A stretch of DNA of 55,038 nt. Source: an uncultured Prevotellaceae bacterium (GTDB lineage: Bacteria; Bacteroidota; Bacteroidia; Bacteroidales; Bacteroidaceae). The notes under the pieces were generated by a model, which worked only from the letters and a program-made list of their open reading frames with translations, ran no database searches and was not told where the DNA came from. Position 1 is the first letter of the stretch, and every line of letters begins with the position of its first letter. A program made the translations under genes and the position numbers. Shown in pieces: positions 25,465 to 35,235 of the stretch. The stretch lies in contig USTH01000003.1 in NCBI GenBank assembly GCA_900557555.1, positions 1 through 55,038 on the forward strand. The letters are read 5' to 3'.

Positions 25465-27039
25465 TTATCTTACTATTACTTCGAGTGCTTGTGGCAGATT
25501 GCGCTGTATGCCGTCAGGTCCTACGGCTTTCACTCTGTTTATGTAGAAGCGTTTGCCTGGCGAGAGTCGGCGGAACATGTTGCGTTGGCGTTCGGAGAAT
25601 TTGGAGCCGGCAGATTTCTCTGGTATGGCGTTGCCCATATTGTCGAAGAATGTTGTCTCAAAGCTTAACACTTGGAATGATATGTTGAGCAATCCGTCGT
25701 CAATGGCCGCACCTATTCCTTCGGTGTTGAGCAGTGTGGCCTTTGGGAATGTGCGTCCGCCCATAAAGTGGTTTTCTATGCCTTTGTCGTCTTTATACGG
25801 AATGAATGCTGTTGGGTCAGGTAGTTTGCGAACTTTGAAAGAGAATGACCCCATCTGTTGTTTGGTGCCGTTGACTACTCCTGTAACACTGAAGGTTACA
25901 TCTTGTCCCACAGTTGAGGGGCGGGCTATGTAGTGGCCGTTGCCGCCGTGGGCGGTGAGAGTGCCTCCTGTCATGGTGAGGGTGATTTTGTCGGGTGAGA
26001 TGCCGCTTGCCGACACTGAAACAGGGTTGTTGTAGCCTGCATAGAGCACGTTCATCATGTCGGCTGCAACGGTGGCGCCTGATGGTGGTGCTATGACGTT
26101 ATATTTCTGTATGAAATCGCGTCTAATGATTTCTCCTGCAGCGTTAGGCATGGTGATGTATCCCTTGAAAGAGTATTCGCCTGGGCCTCCGACGCGGAAG
26201 TTGTATGTTCCGTTAGGGTTTATTTTGTTACCGTTGATATATATTTCCGGACGTTGTGTTGTGTCGATGGCTGCCATGAATATCCGGCTGCGGAATTCAT
26301 CGCCGGGGAATAGTGTGGTAGCCTCTGGCAGACAGTAGGCTGCAAGTTCGTTGACACGTATATCCTTGATGTCGATGTTGGCAATGAGTTCGTGCAGCAC
26401 TTCCTTTTCGGCTTGCCTGACGTCGGTCTGCAGTTTTGTGAGCATTGTAGTGGCTGCGATGGCAGGCATAGTCTCAAACATGTACTGTTGCCAGTTTTTT
26501 CCCAGATTGTTAGGGCTCTTAGGCACTGCAGTAGAAAGGTTAGACGAGATGATGGCCATCTGTCGTTTGTCTGGTGTCAGCTTTATGATGAAGTCACGGT
26601 AGCTGTTTATCATGTTGTAGAGTCTTTTGCCTTTGCCTGACCCTGGTGCGAGCATAATCTGCTGTGCAGCTTCAAGGTCTTCCTTGTGAATGAGATTGTC
26701 AGGATTGGCATCGGCACCGTCTGCTTCGCGAGCTATGGCCAGCTTCAGCTGTTGGGCAAAGTCAAAAAGTTCGTTGGTTTTCAGGCGTATCTCTTGTGCT
26801 TTATCATACCAGGGCTTTACTTTTGAAGGGTTCTTCTGCATCAGCTCTTCCAAGCTCTTGTAGATAGCCTTTATTTCGGTTTGTGTGTTGTCAGACGAAC
26901 GCAACAGGCTGTCGCTGACCAGTTGCAGGCCTTTGAGAACGTCGTTCGACACGTTGAGCGCCAGCATAGCCATCAACACCACATACATGAGGTTGATCAT
27001 CTTCTGGCGGGGTGATATTTGTTTTTTCTTTATTGCCAT
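25465..27039 (-). CDS. gldM: T9SS inner-membrane motor protein GldM (PorM)
   Basis: This 524-residue protein has a single membrane helix near the N-terminus (MINLMYVVLMAMLALNVSND, about 14-33) and a large periplasmic part. GldM dimers span the periplasm and, with GldL, convert proton flow into rotation that drives T9SS export. The N-terminus MAIKKKQISPRQKMINLMY is highly characteristic. Periplasmic domains with YKDDKGIENHFMGGRTF and the closing KAVGPDGIQRNLPQALEVIV also match. It overlaps nothing and starts 17 bases after gldL ends. Confidence 0.95.
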   Translation of the reverse strand: MAIKKKQISPRQKMINLMYVVLMAMLALNVSNDVLKGLQLVSDSLLRSSDNTQTEIKAIYKSLEELMQKNPSKVKPWYDKAQEIRLKTNELFDFAQQLKLAIAREADGADANPDNLIHKEDLEAAQQIMLAPGSGKGKRLYNMINSYRDFIIKLTPDKRQMAIISSNLSTAVPKSPNNLGKNWQQYMFETMPAIAATTMLTKLQTDVRQAEKEVLHELIANIDIKDIRVNELAAYCLPEATTLFPGDEFRSRIFMAAIDTTQRPEIYINGNKINPNGTYNFRVGGPGEYSFKGYITMPNAAGEIIRRDFIQKYNVIAPPSGATVAADMMNVLYAGYNNPVSVSASGISPDKITLTMTGGTLTAHGGNGHYIARPSTVGQDVTFSVTGVVNGTKQQMGSFSFKVRKLPDPTAFIPYKDDKGIENHFMGGRTFPKATLLNTEGIGAAIDDGLLNISFQVLSFETTFFDNMGNAIPEKSAGSKFSERQRNMFRRLSPGKRFYINRVKAVGPDGIQRNLPQALEVIVR

Positions 27040-27056
27040 CTGTAGTAGTTGTGATG

Positions 27057-27908
27057 TCAGTCGCCCATTGTATTGGCGGCGTTTTTCATATTGACCGTAA
27101 GGGCTTTGATCATTCGTGAATAGACACCGTTAAGTTCTTCAATCTGTGCAGCCATGTGGCGTGTTTGCTCGTTGATGGAGTCTATGGTGCCTATTTGTTG
27201 GCTTACGCTCTTTAGCTGCAGTTCGTAGACGGTGTTGATACCTGTGAGTGTGCGGTTGAGGTTTGTCATTTCTTCGCTGTCTGTAGTGAGTCGTGCAGAC
27301 TGTTTCTCTACTCGGTCAAGAGTTTCGGTGAGCAGTTGCAGTTTCTCAACATATTGTTTTGAAGCCTCTTCCATTTCGGGTGTAAGTGATGACTGTGCGC
27401 GTTGAAGCAGCTCTTCGTTGGCAAGACGAATGATGTCAAGCAGACTGTTGCCAGGGAGACCCTGTGCGTTTGCGGCGGCTTGCAGCCCCTCTGACGGTAC
27501 AAACGGACTTGTTGCAGCAGGCTCGTTGCCACCTTGTTCGGTTGATGCAGTGGCAGAACTGTTTCCGCCGGCAATGACGATGGTGCCTCCAATCGCCGCA
27601 GGACCATTGATAGTGGTGGTTTGGTTTTCTTCAGAGTTGTCATTGTTGCTATCAGGGGTCTCTGCTACCAAGTCATCATTTATTTCGATGCTTCCCTTTT
27701 CAAACGGGCGGTCGAAGGCGGAGAGGAAGAACACCACAACCTCGGTACCCATACCGATGAAGAGCATCAAGTTGGCTCCGGGTATGTGGGTAAGTTTGAA
27801 TAAGGTGCCGAGGATAACGATTGAAGCACCCCAGCTATAAGCGTAATTCAAGAATGTTTGTCCGATTTTGCTGTCCATCCAGCGTTGCAGCATTGCTACT
27901 ATATTCAT
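27057..27908 (-). CDS. gldL: T9SS inner-membrane motor protein GldL (PorL)
   Basis: This is a 283-residue protein. Two membrane helices near the N-terminus (about 22-45 and 48-66, including ASIVILGTLFKLTHIPGANL) contain the conserved glutamate of GTEVVVFFLSAFDRPFE, the proposed proton-coupling residue. A Ser/Thr/Ala/Gly-rich linker (about 90-150) leads into a cytoplasmic coiled coil (about 165-275). It forms the motor stator with GldM, encoded next, and sits 63 bases after gldK. Confidence 0.95.
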   Translation of the reverse strand: MNIVAMLQRWMDSKIGQTFLNYAYSWGASIVILGTLFKLTHIPGANLMLFIGMGTEVVVFFLSAFDRPFEKGSIEINDDLVAETPDSNNDNSEENQTTTINGPAAIGGTIVIAGGNSSATASTEQGGNEPAATSPFVPSEGLQAAANAQGLPGNSLLDIIRLANEELLQRAQSSLTPEMEEASKQYVEKLQLLTETLDRVEKQSARLTTDSEEMTNLNRTLTGINTVYELQLKSVSQQIGTIDSINEQTRHMAAQIEELNGVYSRMIKALTVNMKNAANTMGD

Positions 27909-27971
27909 AATTGTTTGTTTTTATCGAGAAGATTAGTAAGGGGATAATTTATAGACGAGCAGTGTGTGGTC

Positions 27972-29483
27972 TTATCGTCTTGTCTTGCGTACTGAAAGTC
28001 GGCTGGTTGAGGCACCTCCACCGCCACCACTGCTTTTACCGTTGGCCATCTTGGTGGCACGCGAGTTGCTTGTAGAGGCCAGCGAGCGGACACAGCGGAA
28101 GCCTATGAACGAACGCGGTTGGTTTTGGTATTCCTTTTGTCTCCATGCCGAACGAATCATTGATTCGGGGTCTTTCCATGAGCCGCCCCTTACTACTTTC
28201 TGTTTCAGGAAGTAGGGGTCTTCAATGGCTGCCTTGTAGGTCAGTTCTGGGTTGAGGTCGCTCATCATCTGCACACCAGATTGTGTGTATACGGTGGATG
28301 TCCATTCAGCTACATTGCCTGCCATGTCGTAGAGGCCGTTTGAGTTAGCTCCGTATATGCCGCATCTTGATGTGATGAGGTTGCCGTCTTGTGTGTAGTT
28401 GCCTTTGTCTGGTTTGAAGTTGGCATAGTAACACCCTTTGCCGTTGACCATTGTGGAGTCAGTCCAAGGGAAAGTATTTCCGTTTTTGCCTCTGGCGGCA
28501 AACTCCCATTCCACTTCGGTCGGCAAGCGGTAGCGTTGCAGTTGGCGCGCTTCTTTGCCCAGTCCTTTGAGCAGATATTCTGTGCGCCATGCGCAGAATG
28601 CGGTGGCTTGCTCCCATGTTACTCCGACAACGGGATAGTCGTTGTAGTCGCTTGACGAGAAGTAGAGTTTTGTGTATTTCTCGTTGTTGGCATTCTTGAA
28701 GTCATTTATCCAGCAAGTGGTGTCTGGGTAGATATTGACTATGTAGGTGTTGAGGAAGTCGTAGTATGACGAAAGAGGACGAGTGATGGTTTCTCTTACT
28801 ATTTGCCCGTCATCGTTGATGTATGCAGTGTCTTTTGAAATCATGACCACTTCAGAGGGGTCTGCCTTGATGTCGGTGTTCAGATTGCGTTCTGCCGGAT
28901 TGAGTCGGTATTTTCTCATTGAGGCCTTTTGGTAGTCATAGATTTCGTAGCGATAGTTCATCTGTGAGGCATCAAGCATTTTTTCACCTGTCACAGGGTT
29001 AGTGATGTAGACCGAGTTGAGAGCCATCTCTTCGCTTTCCGTGGGGTTTTTATATGGAATGCGCCGTCTCCAGTCGAGGTATGGTTTTTCAAGAGGATTG
29101 CCTTCTTCGTCCTCTGTTATCTTATATGCTTCGATGCCTCCGTAGTTAGGGTCGGCAAGTCGTTCCCGTATAATAGAGTCGCGTACCCACGCCACAAACT
29201 GTCGGTATTGTGAATTGGTGATTTCTTTCTGATCCATCCAGAAGCCGTCAACAGAAATTTCTTTGCTTGGCACGTCAGCGCCCCATAGCGTATCGTTTTC
29301 TGACAGACCGACTTTAAGAAATCCTTTTTCCACTTTTACCATTCCGTATGGAGTAGGTTCTACGAAAGGTCTGCCTGAAACGCCTGTCACCTCGCCGCCT
29401 TGTTGCAGCCCGCCACCGCTAAAACATGAGCTTGCAAGAACAATACAGATGAAAGCGGTTGCTAAATTGCTGAGTTTTTTCAT
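27972..29483 (-). CDS. gldK: T9SS outer-membrane lipoprotein GldK (PorK)
   Basis: The protein has about 503 residues from ATG 29483. The longer frame is rejected because this start gives a lipoprotein signal with lipobox LASSC at C20. The body is a formylglycine-generating-enzyme-like fold: DGFWMDQKEITNSQYRQFV (about 79-97), YPVVGVTWEQATAFCAWR, RLPTEVEWEFAARGKNG, MAGNVAEWTST and VRGGSWKD near the C-terminus. In T9SS this fold is structural. The C-terminus is basic with a Gly run (SSGGGGGAST, SVRKTRR). It follows porP by 72 bases. Confidence 0.95.
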   Translation of the reverse strand: MKKLSNLATAFICIVLASSCFSGGGLQQGGEVTGVSGRPFVEPTPYGMVKVEKGFLKVGLSENDTLWGADVPSKEISVDGFWMDQKEITNSQYRQFVAWVRDSIIRERLADPNYGGIEAYKITEDEEGNPLEKPYLDWRRRIPYKNPTESEEMALNSVYITNPVTGEKMLDASQMNYRYEIYDYQKASMRKYRLNPAERNLNTDIKADPSEVVMISKDTAYINDDGQIVRETITRPLSSYYDFLNTYIVNIYPDTTCWINDFKNANNEKYTKLYFSSSDYNDYPVVGVTWEQATAFCAWRTEYLLKGLGKEARQLQRYRLPTEVEWEFAARGKNGNTFPWTDSTMVNGKGCYYANFKPDKGNYTQDGNLITSRCGIYGANSNGLYDMAGNVAEWTSTVYTQSGVQMMSDLNPELTYKAAIEDPYFLKQKVVRGGSWKDPESMIRSAWRQKEYQNQPRSFIGFRCVRSLASTSNSRATKMANGKSSGGGGGASTSRLSVRKTRR

Positions 29484-29555
29484 ATGGTAGATATGTGTAT
29501 GTTTTTGTTTAGTTGTCTGTGTGTATAGAGGGTATGGTTGCATTTGTGTTCTTTA

Positions 29556-30512
29556 TCAGAGCAGTCGAACGCTTTTGTGCCGGTTACGCCCTTTTTTGTA
29601 GATGTTTAGTGGGGTCTGGTATGACAGTACAATCTCGTGGTTGCCGTTGCCAAAGCCCACACCCGATGTAAACGCTTCATAGGAGTAGCTGATAACTACT
29701 CCATGAAATTTTCCGCCAATAGCCAAAGCCACCGAAGTGGAAGGGCTGTAGCTCAATCCTCCAAACAGCATTTTCCCGTCGTTGTCGTATTGCAGACGGG
29801 TGTGAATATAGCCTTTATGGTCACCCCCATCGTATGTCCAGAAGACATCGGGATGTATGCTGAATAACGGATTATTTAATTTAATATTGTATCCGGCAGT
29901 GAAATAATATGCTCGCTTGATGCTGATTTCGTTTTTGTCGCCAAGCAGTATGGTTGGGGCTGTAAGGTGTTTGACCGATGCGGCCACCTTGAGGTCTCTC
30001 CATCTGAAGGATAGTCCTGCAGAACCGTCAATCTTGGAACCGCTGATGCTTGATGTGGCAAAAGCGGGGTCGTTGCCGTCCTCTGTGTCTATTTTTGATC
30101 CGTCAAAGGTTTCGTTGAGCAGGTCAATCTGCAGTCCGATGCTTAGTGTTCCGCCAAATATTTTGCGGTGGTACGCATATTGCAGAGCTACGTTTTTCAT
30201 TGAGAACGCACCAGCTTCATCATTCATGAAATAGGCACCCACGCCATGTTGGGGTCCTACGAAGAACAGCGGCATGTCAACGGTGGCCACCATGGTGTTT
30301 GGCGAGTTCTCGTAGCCAGAGAGTTGTGCGCTGTAAACACCCGTGGCTCTTAGTTCACCAGTGTTTCCTACCGCCGAAGGGTTGTATTGCGGCTCTATCA
30401 TCCAAAAGTGGGTGAATGCGGGGTCGTATTGTGCTCTTGTGTTGTGTTGAAAAGCTAACAGTATGGTTGCGACAACAAAAAATCTTAATATGTTGTGTGA
30501 TGCGTTTTTCAT
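29556..30512 (-). CDS. porP: PorP/SprF family T9SS outer-membrane protein
   Basis: The protein has about 318 residues from ATG 30512, with an alternative ATG at 30530 that would overlap the acyltransferase stop. The signal peptide ends near TRAQ. The mature start YDPAFTHFWMIEPQYNPSAVGN is the family signature, followed by barrel strands (GAYFMNDEAGAFSMKNVAL, ALAIGGKFHGVVISYSY) and a conserved GNHEIVLSYQ near the end. PorP/SprF proteins are 14-stranded barrels linked to the GldK/GldN ring, or they tether specific cargo. It leads the T9SS part of the run and is tightly joined to the upstream acyltransferase gene. Confidence 0.93.
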   Translation of the reverse strand: MKNASHNILRFFVVATILLAFQHNTRAQYDPAFTHFWMIEPQYNPSAVGNTGELRATGVYSAQLSGYENSPNTMVATVDMPLFFVGPQHGVGAYFMNDEAGAFSMKNVALQYAYHRKIFGGTLSIGLQIDLLNETFDGSKIDTEDGNDPAFATSSISGSKIDGSAGLSFRWRDLKVAASVKHLTAPTILLGDKNEISIKRAYYFTAGYNIKLNNPLFSIHPDVFWTYDGGDHKGYIHTRLQYDNDGKMLFGGLSYSPSTSVALAIGGKFHGVVISYSYEAFTSGVGFGNGNHEIVLSYQTPLNIYKKGRNRHKSVRLL

Positions 30513-30519
30513 AAAAAGT

Positions 30520-31659
30520 CTATATCTCATAACTCTGCTTAGGATTATTTATTGTGTCGGAGAGGCGTTTTTTTGTTGCGTGGGTAAAAAGCCAGGCCAA
30601 AAAGACGCTTCCGGCAAGATATATCAATATAGAGAGGTATACATAGGTATCGTCGTTGTTTTTTGTCATCTTTATTGCATAGGTTCTGACAATGGGATGA
30701 ACGGCAAATAGCCATGCTGAAATTTTTCCGAAAAACACAAGGGTGTGATGAGGGGTTATGTAGCGAATGTGTGATGAGTGCAGTCTGACTTTGAAGTTTG
30801 TGGCAAAAGTTACGACAATCATTATTATTCCAACTGAACTGATACACCAGATGCCGGCGTTAAATGCTCCCACAATGATGAGCGACAGGCCAACCAGCGG
30901 CGACCACCATTGTCTGAGCCAGTCAAGGTTGTATCGGGCATGTGCCACGCCCAGGCCGAAAGCAAGCATGGAGCATGGGAAGTTGTAGTGAAGATAGTTG
31001 GTCAGTGTGGAATCTGACGCCAGATTGCCACGCTCTATCCATGCTGCGGCTATTTGGGTCAGCAGACATATGGCTATCGTGATGTAGAGTGTCAGTTTGC
31101 CGCTTCGGTATATGAGCAGGCGCCAGATAACATAGAATTGCATCATAAGCCCGAACCACCACCATGGCCCTAATATCAAGTCGCGTTCTGGTTGCAGGTT
31201 GCTGTAGAAACCCAGCAGTGGCAGTAGGCGTGACCAAGGCCTGTTCCATGTGCCGAGATACATTTCTATGGCAACAAACAAGAGAACGGCTGGTACCATG
31301 AGTTTCCACAGTTTCAAGGCATGATTCCCAATGAATCTGAAGAGGGCTATTTGTTTCGGTTCTCCGGTCTGCATGGTTTTCGTATCAGTAGTTTGAAGTG
31401 GCGTCTCATATTTGCGTGTCAAGCCGTAACCGCTGAGAAACAGGAAGATGGCCACTCCGTAGTGCCCAAAGTGACTAAGAAAATTCAGGATGATATGGGG
31501 GCCACCGTTTGCAAGATAGTCTGCCAGCTGGTTGATGCGCTCGAGATTGAAAGTGTATTCGTTCTCAGCTACACAATCTGGCAGCCAGTGCATGTAGTTG
31601 TGGGTTATAATGAGCAGTATGCCCACCCCCTTGAGCAGTGTGACGATTTGTCTGGACAT
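30520..31659 (-). CDS. Acyltransferase 3 family membrane protein
   Basis: This 379-residue integral membrane protein has about ten hydrophobic segments. The N-terminus MSRQIVTLLKGVGILLIITHNYMHW carries the His that is catalytic in acyltransferase-3 (OafA-like) proteins. HFGHYGVAIFLFLSGYGLTR is a second family block. These enzymes O-acylate surface glycans or LPS from the inner membrane. It begins 12 bases after the phosphoethanolamine transferase stop, and its own stop lies just in front of, or overlaps, the porP start. The sugar substrate cannot be predicted. Confidence 0.85.
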   Translation of the reverse strand: MSRQIVTLLKGVGILLIITHNYMHWLPDCVAENEYTFNLERINQLADYLANGGPHIILNFLSHFGHYGVAIFLFLSGYGLTRKYETPLQTTDTKTMQTGEPKQIALFRFIGNHALKLWKLMVPAVLLFVAIEMYLGTWNRPWSRLLPLLGFYSNLQPERDLILGPWWWFGLMMQFYVIWRLLIYRSGKLTLYITIAICLLTQIAAAWIERGNLASDSTLTNYLHYNFPCSMLAFGLGVAHARYNLDWLRQWWSPLVGLSLIIVGAFNAGIWCISSVGIIMIVVTFATNFKVRLHSSHIRYITPHHTLVFFGKISAWLFAVHPIVRTYAIKMTKNNDDTYVYLSILIYLAGSVFLAWLFTHATKKRLSDTINNPKQSYEI

Positions 31660-31671
31660 TATGGCGTGGGG

Positions 31672-33405
31672 TTACTTTTGCTTGATGATGTCATCATATG
31701 TGATTGACAAGTCCTTTATGTATCGCTTCCGCTCTTTGAACAGTGGTGACAGGATATCGCGTTGCGGATTGTAATACGGACATTTTATTCCGGCCAGATT
31801 GATGAATGTGTGCGAGAGGTCGTCAATGGAGCACGGCTTGTGTTGTGCAGCCATGGCGGCTTTGACGAGTTGGGGTCGTTTTTTAGCAAGTGTGGGTGTG
31901 AAGAATATCTCAAAGGGAACCTCAAATTCCGCCCACATTATCTGTGGAGATGGTTTGGCACTGTGGTTACGTCCGAACATGCCTATGTTTCCATCGTAGA
32001 CCTCTTCTCCGTGGTCGGCAACATATATTATTATGGCTTCTTTGTCTGCAAAGCGGTTGTAGGTTTTTTCGATTACCTGGTCGTTCATTAGTGTTGCATT
32101 GTCATAGTCTGCCACAATTTGCCTTTCGTCATCATTCAGGTCGGGGCGTTTTATGTCTTCGATTTTGAATTGGCCTTTGCCTTTTGGTATGCGGTCAGCG
32201 TATGGCTGATGCTGGCCCAACAGGTGCAGGATGATAAACTGCTTTTGGGGTAGAGGGTCTTTAGGCAGGGAGTTGGTGAGGCCTATGTCATAAAGATAGT
32301 GTTTGGAGTTGCGGTTGTCGAAGCAAAGGCTGTCAAACGGTTGGCTGTTAAGAAAGAAAGAACCGTTGAAGTCGGCAGTGGTTTGACGGTTGGACTTGTA
32401 GAACTGGTTGCTAAGGAATGACACTGTATATCCACCCTTACGCATTATGGCTGGAAAAAGTACTCCGTCTGTCCATTTGTTTTTCTTGTCGCTCGGGCTT
32501 GTGGAGAGCATTTGCTTGAACACCATCGAGGTTACATTCCATGGGGTTACTGCATCTTGCATGGCTATCATGGTGCCGTCTTCATGAGCCGCACTTTGAA
32601 AGGGGGTTGTAGGCAGTTGGTATCCGTATACGGTAGAGTGATGCTTGTTGTAGCTCTCACCGATAACAAATATAATATATGGTATGCCGTTGCTGTGCCC
32701 CTCAACGTTGATATGGTGCATGTTGTCGGCCAGAGTCTTTAGTTCCTGTCGTGTGAGGCTTTCAAACTTCAGCGAGTAGACAATTCGCCAGAATGTGGAG
32801 TGAAATACCGAGAAGTTTGTGCGCTCGGCCAGTTCCGTTTGGTTAAGGTTCAGAAAGTGGGCAATTTCCTTGCAGGCAGGAATCCACCATATCATGCTCA
32901 CCGCTACAATGCCGATAATAGCTCTTCTCTGCCATTTAGCAACTTGGGCCTTGCGTCCCCAGACGGCAATAGCAACATGCAGGGCAATGACCGCGCCCCA
33001 CCAGGCCAGTGTGGACCATAGCTTCGATGAGTTAAGGCATATGTCAAGAAAACCGCTCGTTTCTTCGGGTGTCGTCTCGCGTATCATGGCGAGAGTCTGG
33101 GGCGTGAAGTGCGTAAAGTAGCGCTGATAAATGAAACTTTCGGCAAAAAACAATGAATACATTGCCACATAGATGGTAGCAAAAATCCACTTGCGCCATC
33201 TTTTCGGAAAAAGGCATACTATGAGTGCCGTTAAATAAAGGTCTGCAACCAAGACAGGCAACCAGAACCACCACGGGTCGCTCGTCCAGTTTGTGAGGTG
33301 AAACAGCACCAACCACGCCACTGTGCCCATCAGCATGAACTGCCAGCAACTGGTGACAGGCATCATGAGCCAGTTCGTGAACCGTGACCTTAGCGTGTTA
33401 GCCAT
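31672..33405 (-). CDS. Phosphoethanolamine transferase, EptA/sulfatase-like
   Basis: This 577-residue protein has five hydrophobic segments in its first 180 residues, then a periplasmic alkaline-phosphatase-superfamily domain. The metal site begins IPYIIFVIGESYNKHHSTVYGY (split at about 247-268). The nucleophile threonine is probably in DAVTPWNVTSMV. HLLGQHQPYADR and the metal-binding VADHGEEVYD are also clear. The pattern matches EptA/EptB/CptA enzymes, which move phosphoethanolamine from phosphatidylethanolamine to lipid A or core sugars. It is first in a tight minus-strand run leading into the T9SS genes. No clear -7 element was seen just upstream. Confidence 0.88.
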   Translation of the reverse strand: MANTLRSRFTNWLMMPVTSCWQFMLMGTVAWLVLFHLTNWTSDPWWFWLPVLVADLYLTALIVCLFPKRWRKWIFATIYVAMYSLFFAESFIYQRYFTHFTPQTLAMIRETTPEETSGFLDICLNSSKLWSTLAWWGAVIALHVAIAVWGRKAQVAKWQRRAIIGIVAVSMIWWIPACKEIAHFLNLNQTELAERTNFSVFHSTFWRIVYSLKFESLTRQELKTLADNMHHINVEGHSNGIPYIIFVIGESYNKHHSTVYGYQLPTTPFQSAAHEDGTMIAMQDAVTPWNVTSMVFKQMLSTSPSDKKNKWTDGVLFPAIMRKGGYTVSFLSNQFYKSNRQTTADFNGSFFLNSQPFDSLCFDNRNSKHYLYDIGLTNSLPKDPLPQKQFIILHLLGQHQPYADRIPKGKGQFKIEDIKRPDLNDDERQIVADYDNATLMNDQVIEKTYNRFADKEAIIIYVADHGEEVYDGNIGMFGRNHSAKPSPQIMWAEFEVPFEIFFTPTLAKKRPQLVKAAMAAQHKPCSIDDLSHTFINLAGIKCPYYNPQRDILSPLFKERKRYIKDLSITYDDIIKQK

Positions 33406-33659
33406 TGTCTTCGTTATAGTTTTATATTCAGTAATAGAATTTTGAAATTTACAAAGGAATGAAAAAAAACTGACAAATCCAAATTTTTGTTATCAAATTG
33501 CTCTTTGCTTATAATGTATTATCGGTTTGTCGCTTTTTGTATAGTGAAATGAACATGTTGGAGGTAATGCTGTTGCATTTTGGTTAAGTATTCGTGAAAA
33601 AGAGTTGACAGCGTGAATAATATTCGTCATATCTGGTCTGAAGAAGGTCTGTTTTTTGC

Positions 33660-33667
33660 TAACTTTG
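33660..33667 (+). promoter_or_regulatory. -7 element for nhaD
   Basis: TAACTTTG fits TAnnTTTG and would give a leader of about 120 bases before the nhaD ATG. The 386-bp divergent gap 33406-33791 holds no gene. No firm -33 was found. Confidence 0.5.
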
Positions 33668-33791
33668 TAAACGGAATTTGCGCAGAGAGCTTTTCTGTAG
33701 AATAATGGGTGATACGGAGTGGTAAAGCGTGACTGCGTTGGTGAAAAACGGAAATATTAACCAATAAAAAATACAATTAATTTTTATTATA

Positions 33792-35102
33792 ATGACATTA
33801 GCAATAATTATTACATTCTTGTTGGGGTATCTCTTCATCACACTGGAGGGTAGCCTCAAGGTCAACAAAACAGCTGTTGCGCTGCTTTTGAGTGTGACGA
33901 TGTGGTCACTTTACTCATTCAATGTAGATGCCTATCTACCAGTGGGCGAAAAGTTTGACAGCATGTTTCTTAAGCATGTGGGCGACACGAGTGAGATTAT
34001 CTTTTTCCTCCTTGGGGCCATGACTATTGTTGAGGTGGTAGACATCAACGGCGGCTTCAACTTTGTACGCAACAAACTGGCTTCGCACACCAAACACTCG
34101 CTGCTGTGGAAGATAATCTTCATCACCTTTTTCCTTTCGGCTATACTTGACAACCTGACAACGTCTATAGTAATGGTAATGGTGTTGCGTAAACTGGTGA
34201 AACAAAAGCCTACGCGCATGCTCTACTGTGCGATGATAATTATTGCCGCCAATGCAGGCGGAGCCTTCTCACCCATTGGCGATGTTACAACCATTATGTT
34301 GTGGATAAAGGGCAACATCACCTCTCTCGGTGTCATCAAGGAGTTGATTGTGCCGTCTTTGGCAACGGTACTCATTCCTGGCTTGGTGCTTCATTTCAGG
34401 ATGAGGGGCAAACTTGAGCCTGCCGATAGTCAAGACAACTCTACGGAAACTTATGATTTTTCGCTAACCCAACGCAATGTGGTGTTTTATGTAGGTGTGG
34501 GCGGGCTGATGTTCGTTCCAGTGTTTCGTGGCCTCACGGGCCTGCCTCCGTTTATGGGTGTGATACTGATTCTAAGTATTCTGTGGGTAATCACGGAGTG
34601 CTTCTATAATTCGCGCAAGATAGAAAGCAACCGTGCCCAGCGCGTAAGCCGAGTGCTCAAGAACATTGATATGTCGACCATACTATTCTTCTTGGGTATC
34701 CTGATGGCAGTTGCAGCTCTTGAGGAGACAGGGTCTCTTCATAAGTTCGGTGTAATGCTCGACTCGTTAACCAACGGCAACCACTATCTTGTTACAGGTA
34801 TCATTGGTGTCGCTTCATCGGTGGTCGACAACGTACCTCTGGTAGCCAGTTGCATGGGCATGTATGAGTGTTCCGTGGCCAACCCTGACTTTTGTCAGGA
34901 CGGCATCTTCTGGCAACTGCTTGCTTACTGTGCAGGCACCGGCGGCAGTATTCTTATCATCGGTTCGGCAGCCGGAGTGGTTGTGATGGGACTGGAGAAG
35001 ATAACTTTCGGTTGGTATCTGAAGCATTTCAGTGCGTTGGCGTTCATAGGTATGCTTAGCGGTATGGTGATTTACTATATTCAGCGTGTGTTGTTCTTTT
35101 AG
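33792..35102 (+). CDS. nhaD: Na+/H+ antiporter NhaD
   Basis: This 436-residue membrane protein has 11-12 hydrophobic segments across its length. It matches the NhaD branch of the ion transporter superfamily: FFLLGAMTIVEVVDINGGF (about 72-90), ANAGGAFSPIGDVTTIMLW (about 153-171) and VASSVVDNVPLVAS (about 338-351) are the conserved blocks, with buried Asp and Asn residues for ion binding. It exchanges Na+ or Li+ for protons and helps salt and pH balance. It stands alone, with a terminator hairpin after it. Confidence 0.92.
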   Translation: MTLAIIITFLLGYLFITLEGSLKVNKTAVALLLSVTMWSLYSFNVDAYLPVGEKFDSMFLKHVGDTSEIIFFLLGAMTIVEVVDINGGFNFVRNKLASHTKHSLLWKIIFITFFLSAILDNLTTSIVMVMVLRKLVKQKPTRMLYCAMIIIAANAGGAFSPIGDVTTIMLWIKGNITSLGVIKELIVPSLATVLIPGLVLHFRMRGKLEPADSQDNSTETYDFSLTQRNVVFYVGVGGLMFVPVFRGLTGLPPFMGVILILSILWVITECFYNSRKIESNRAQRVSRVLKNIDMSTILFFLGILMAVAALEETGSLHKFGVMLDSLTNGNHYLVTGIIGVASSVVDNVPLVASCMGMYECSVANPDFCQDGIFWQLLAYCAGTGGSILIIGSAAGVVVMGLEKITFGWYLKHFSALAFIGMLSGMVIYYIQRVLFF

Positions 35103-35130
35103 TTAGTCTGTTATAGGCTTCATTAGAACA

Positions 35131-35176
35131 AAAAAATCCTCATCGGGGAAAAATGATGCCCGGTGAGGATTTTTTC
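35131..35176 (+). terminator. Terminator after nhaD
   Basis: AATCCTCATCGGG and CCCGGTGAGGATT form a 13-base stem with one wobble pair and are followed by TTTTT. The A-run in front allows use from the other side too. Confidence 0.8.
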
Positions 35177-35235
35177 TAAATTTAGCGTAACTTTTTCCCA
35201 TGTCAATCGTTTTTATACTTAGAGAGACCTGAGCA

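Noticed and set aside
27972..29483. Sulfatase-modifying formylglycine-generating enzyme
   Set aside because: The fold matches, but the lipobox and the gldL-gldM-gldN neighbours identify GldK, a structural relative.
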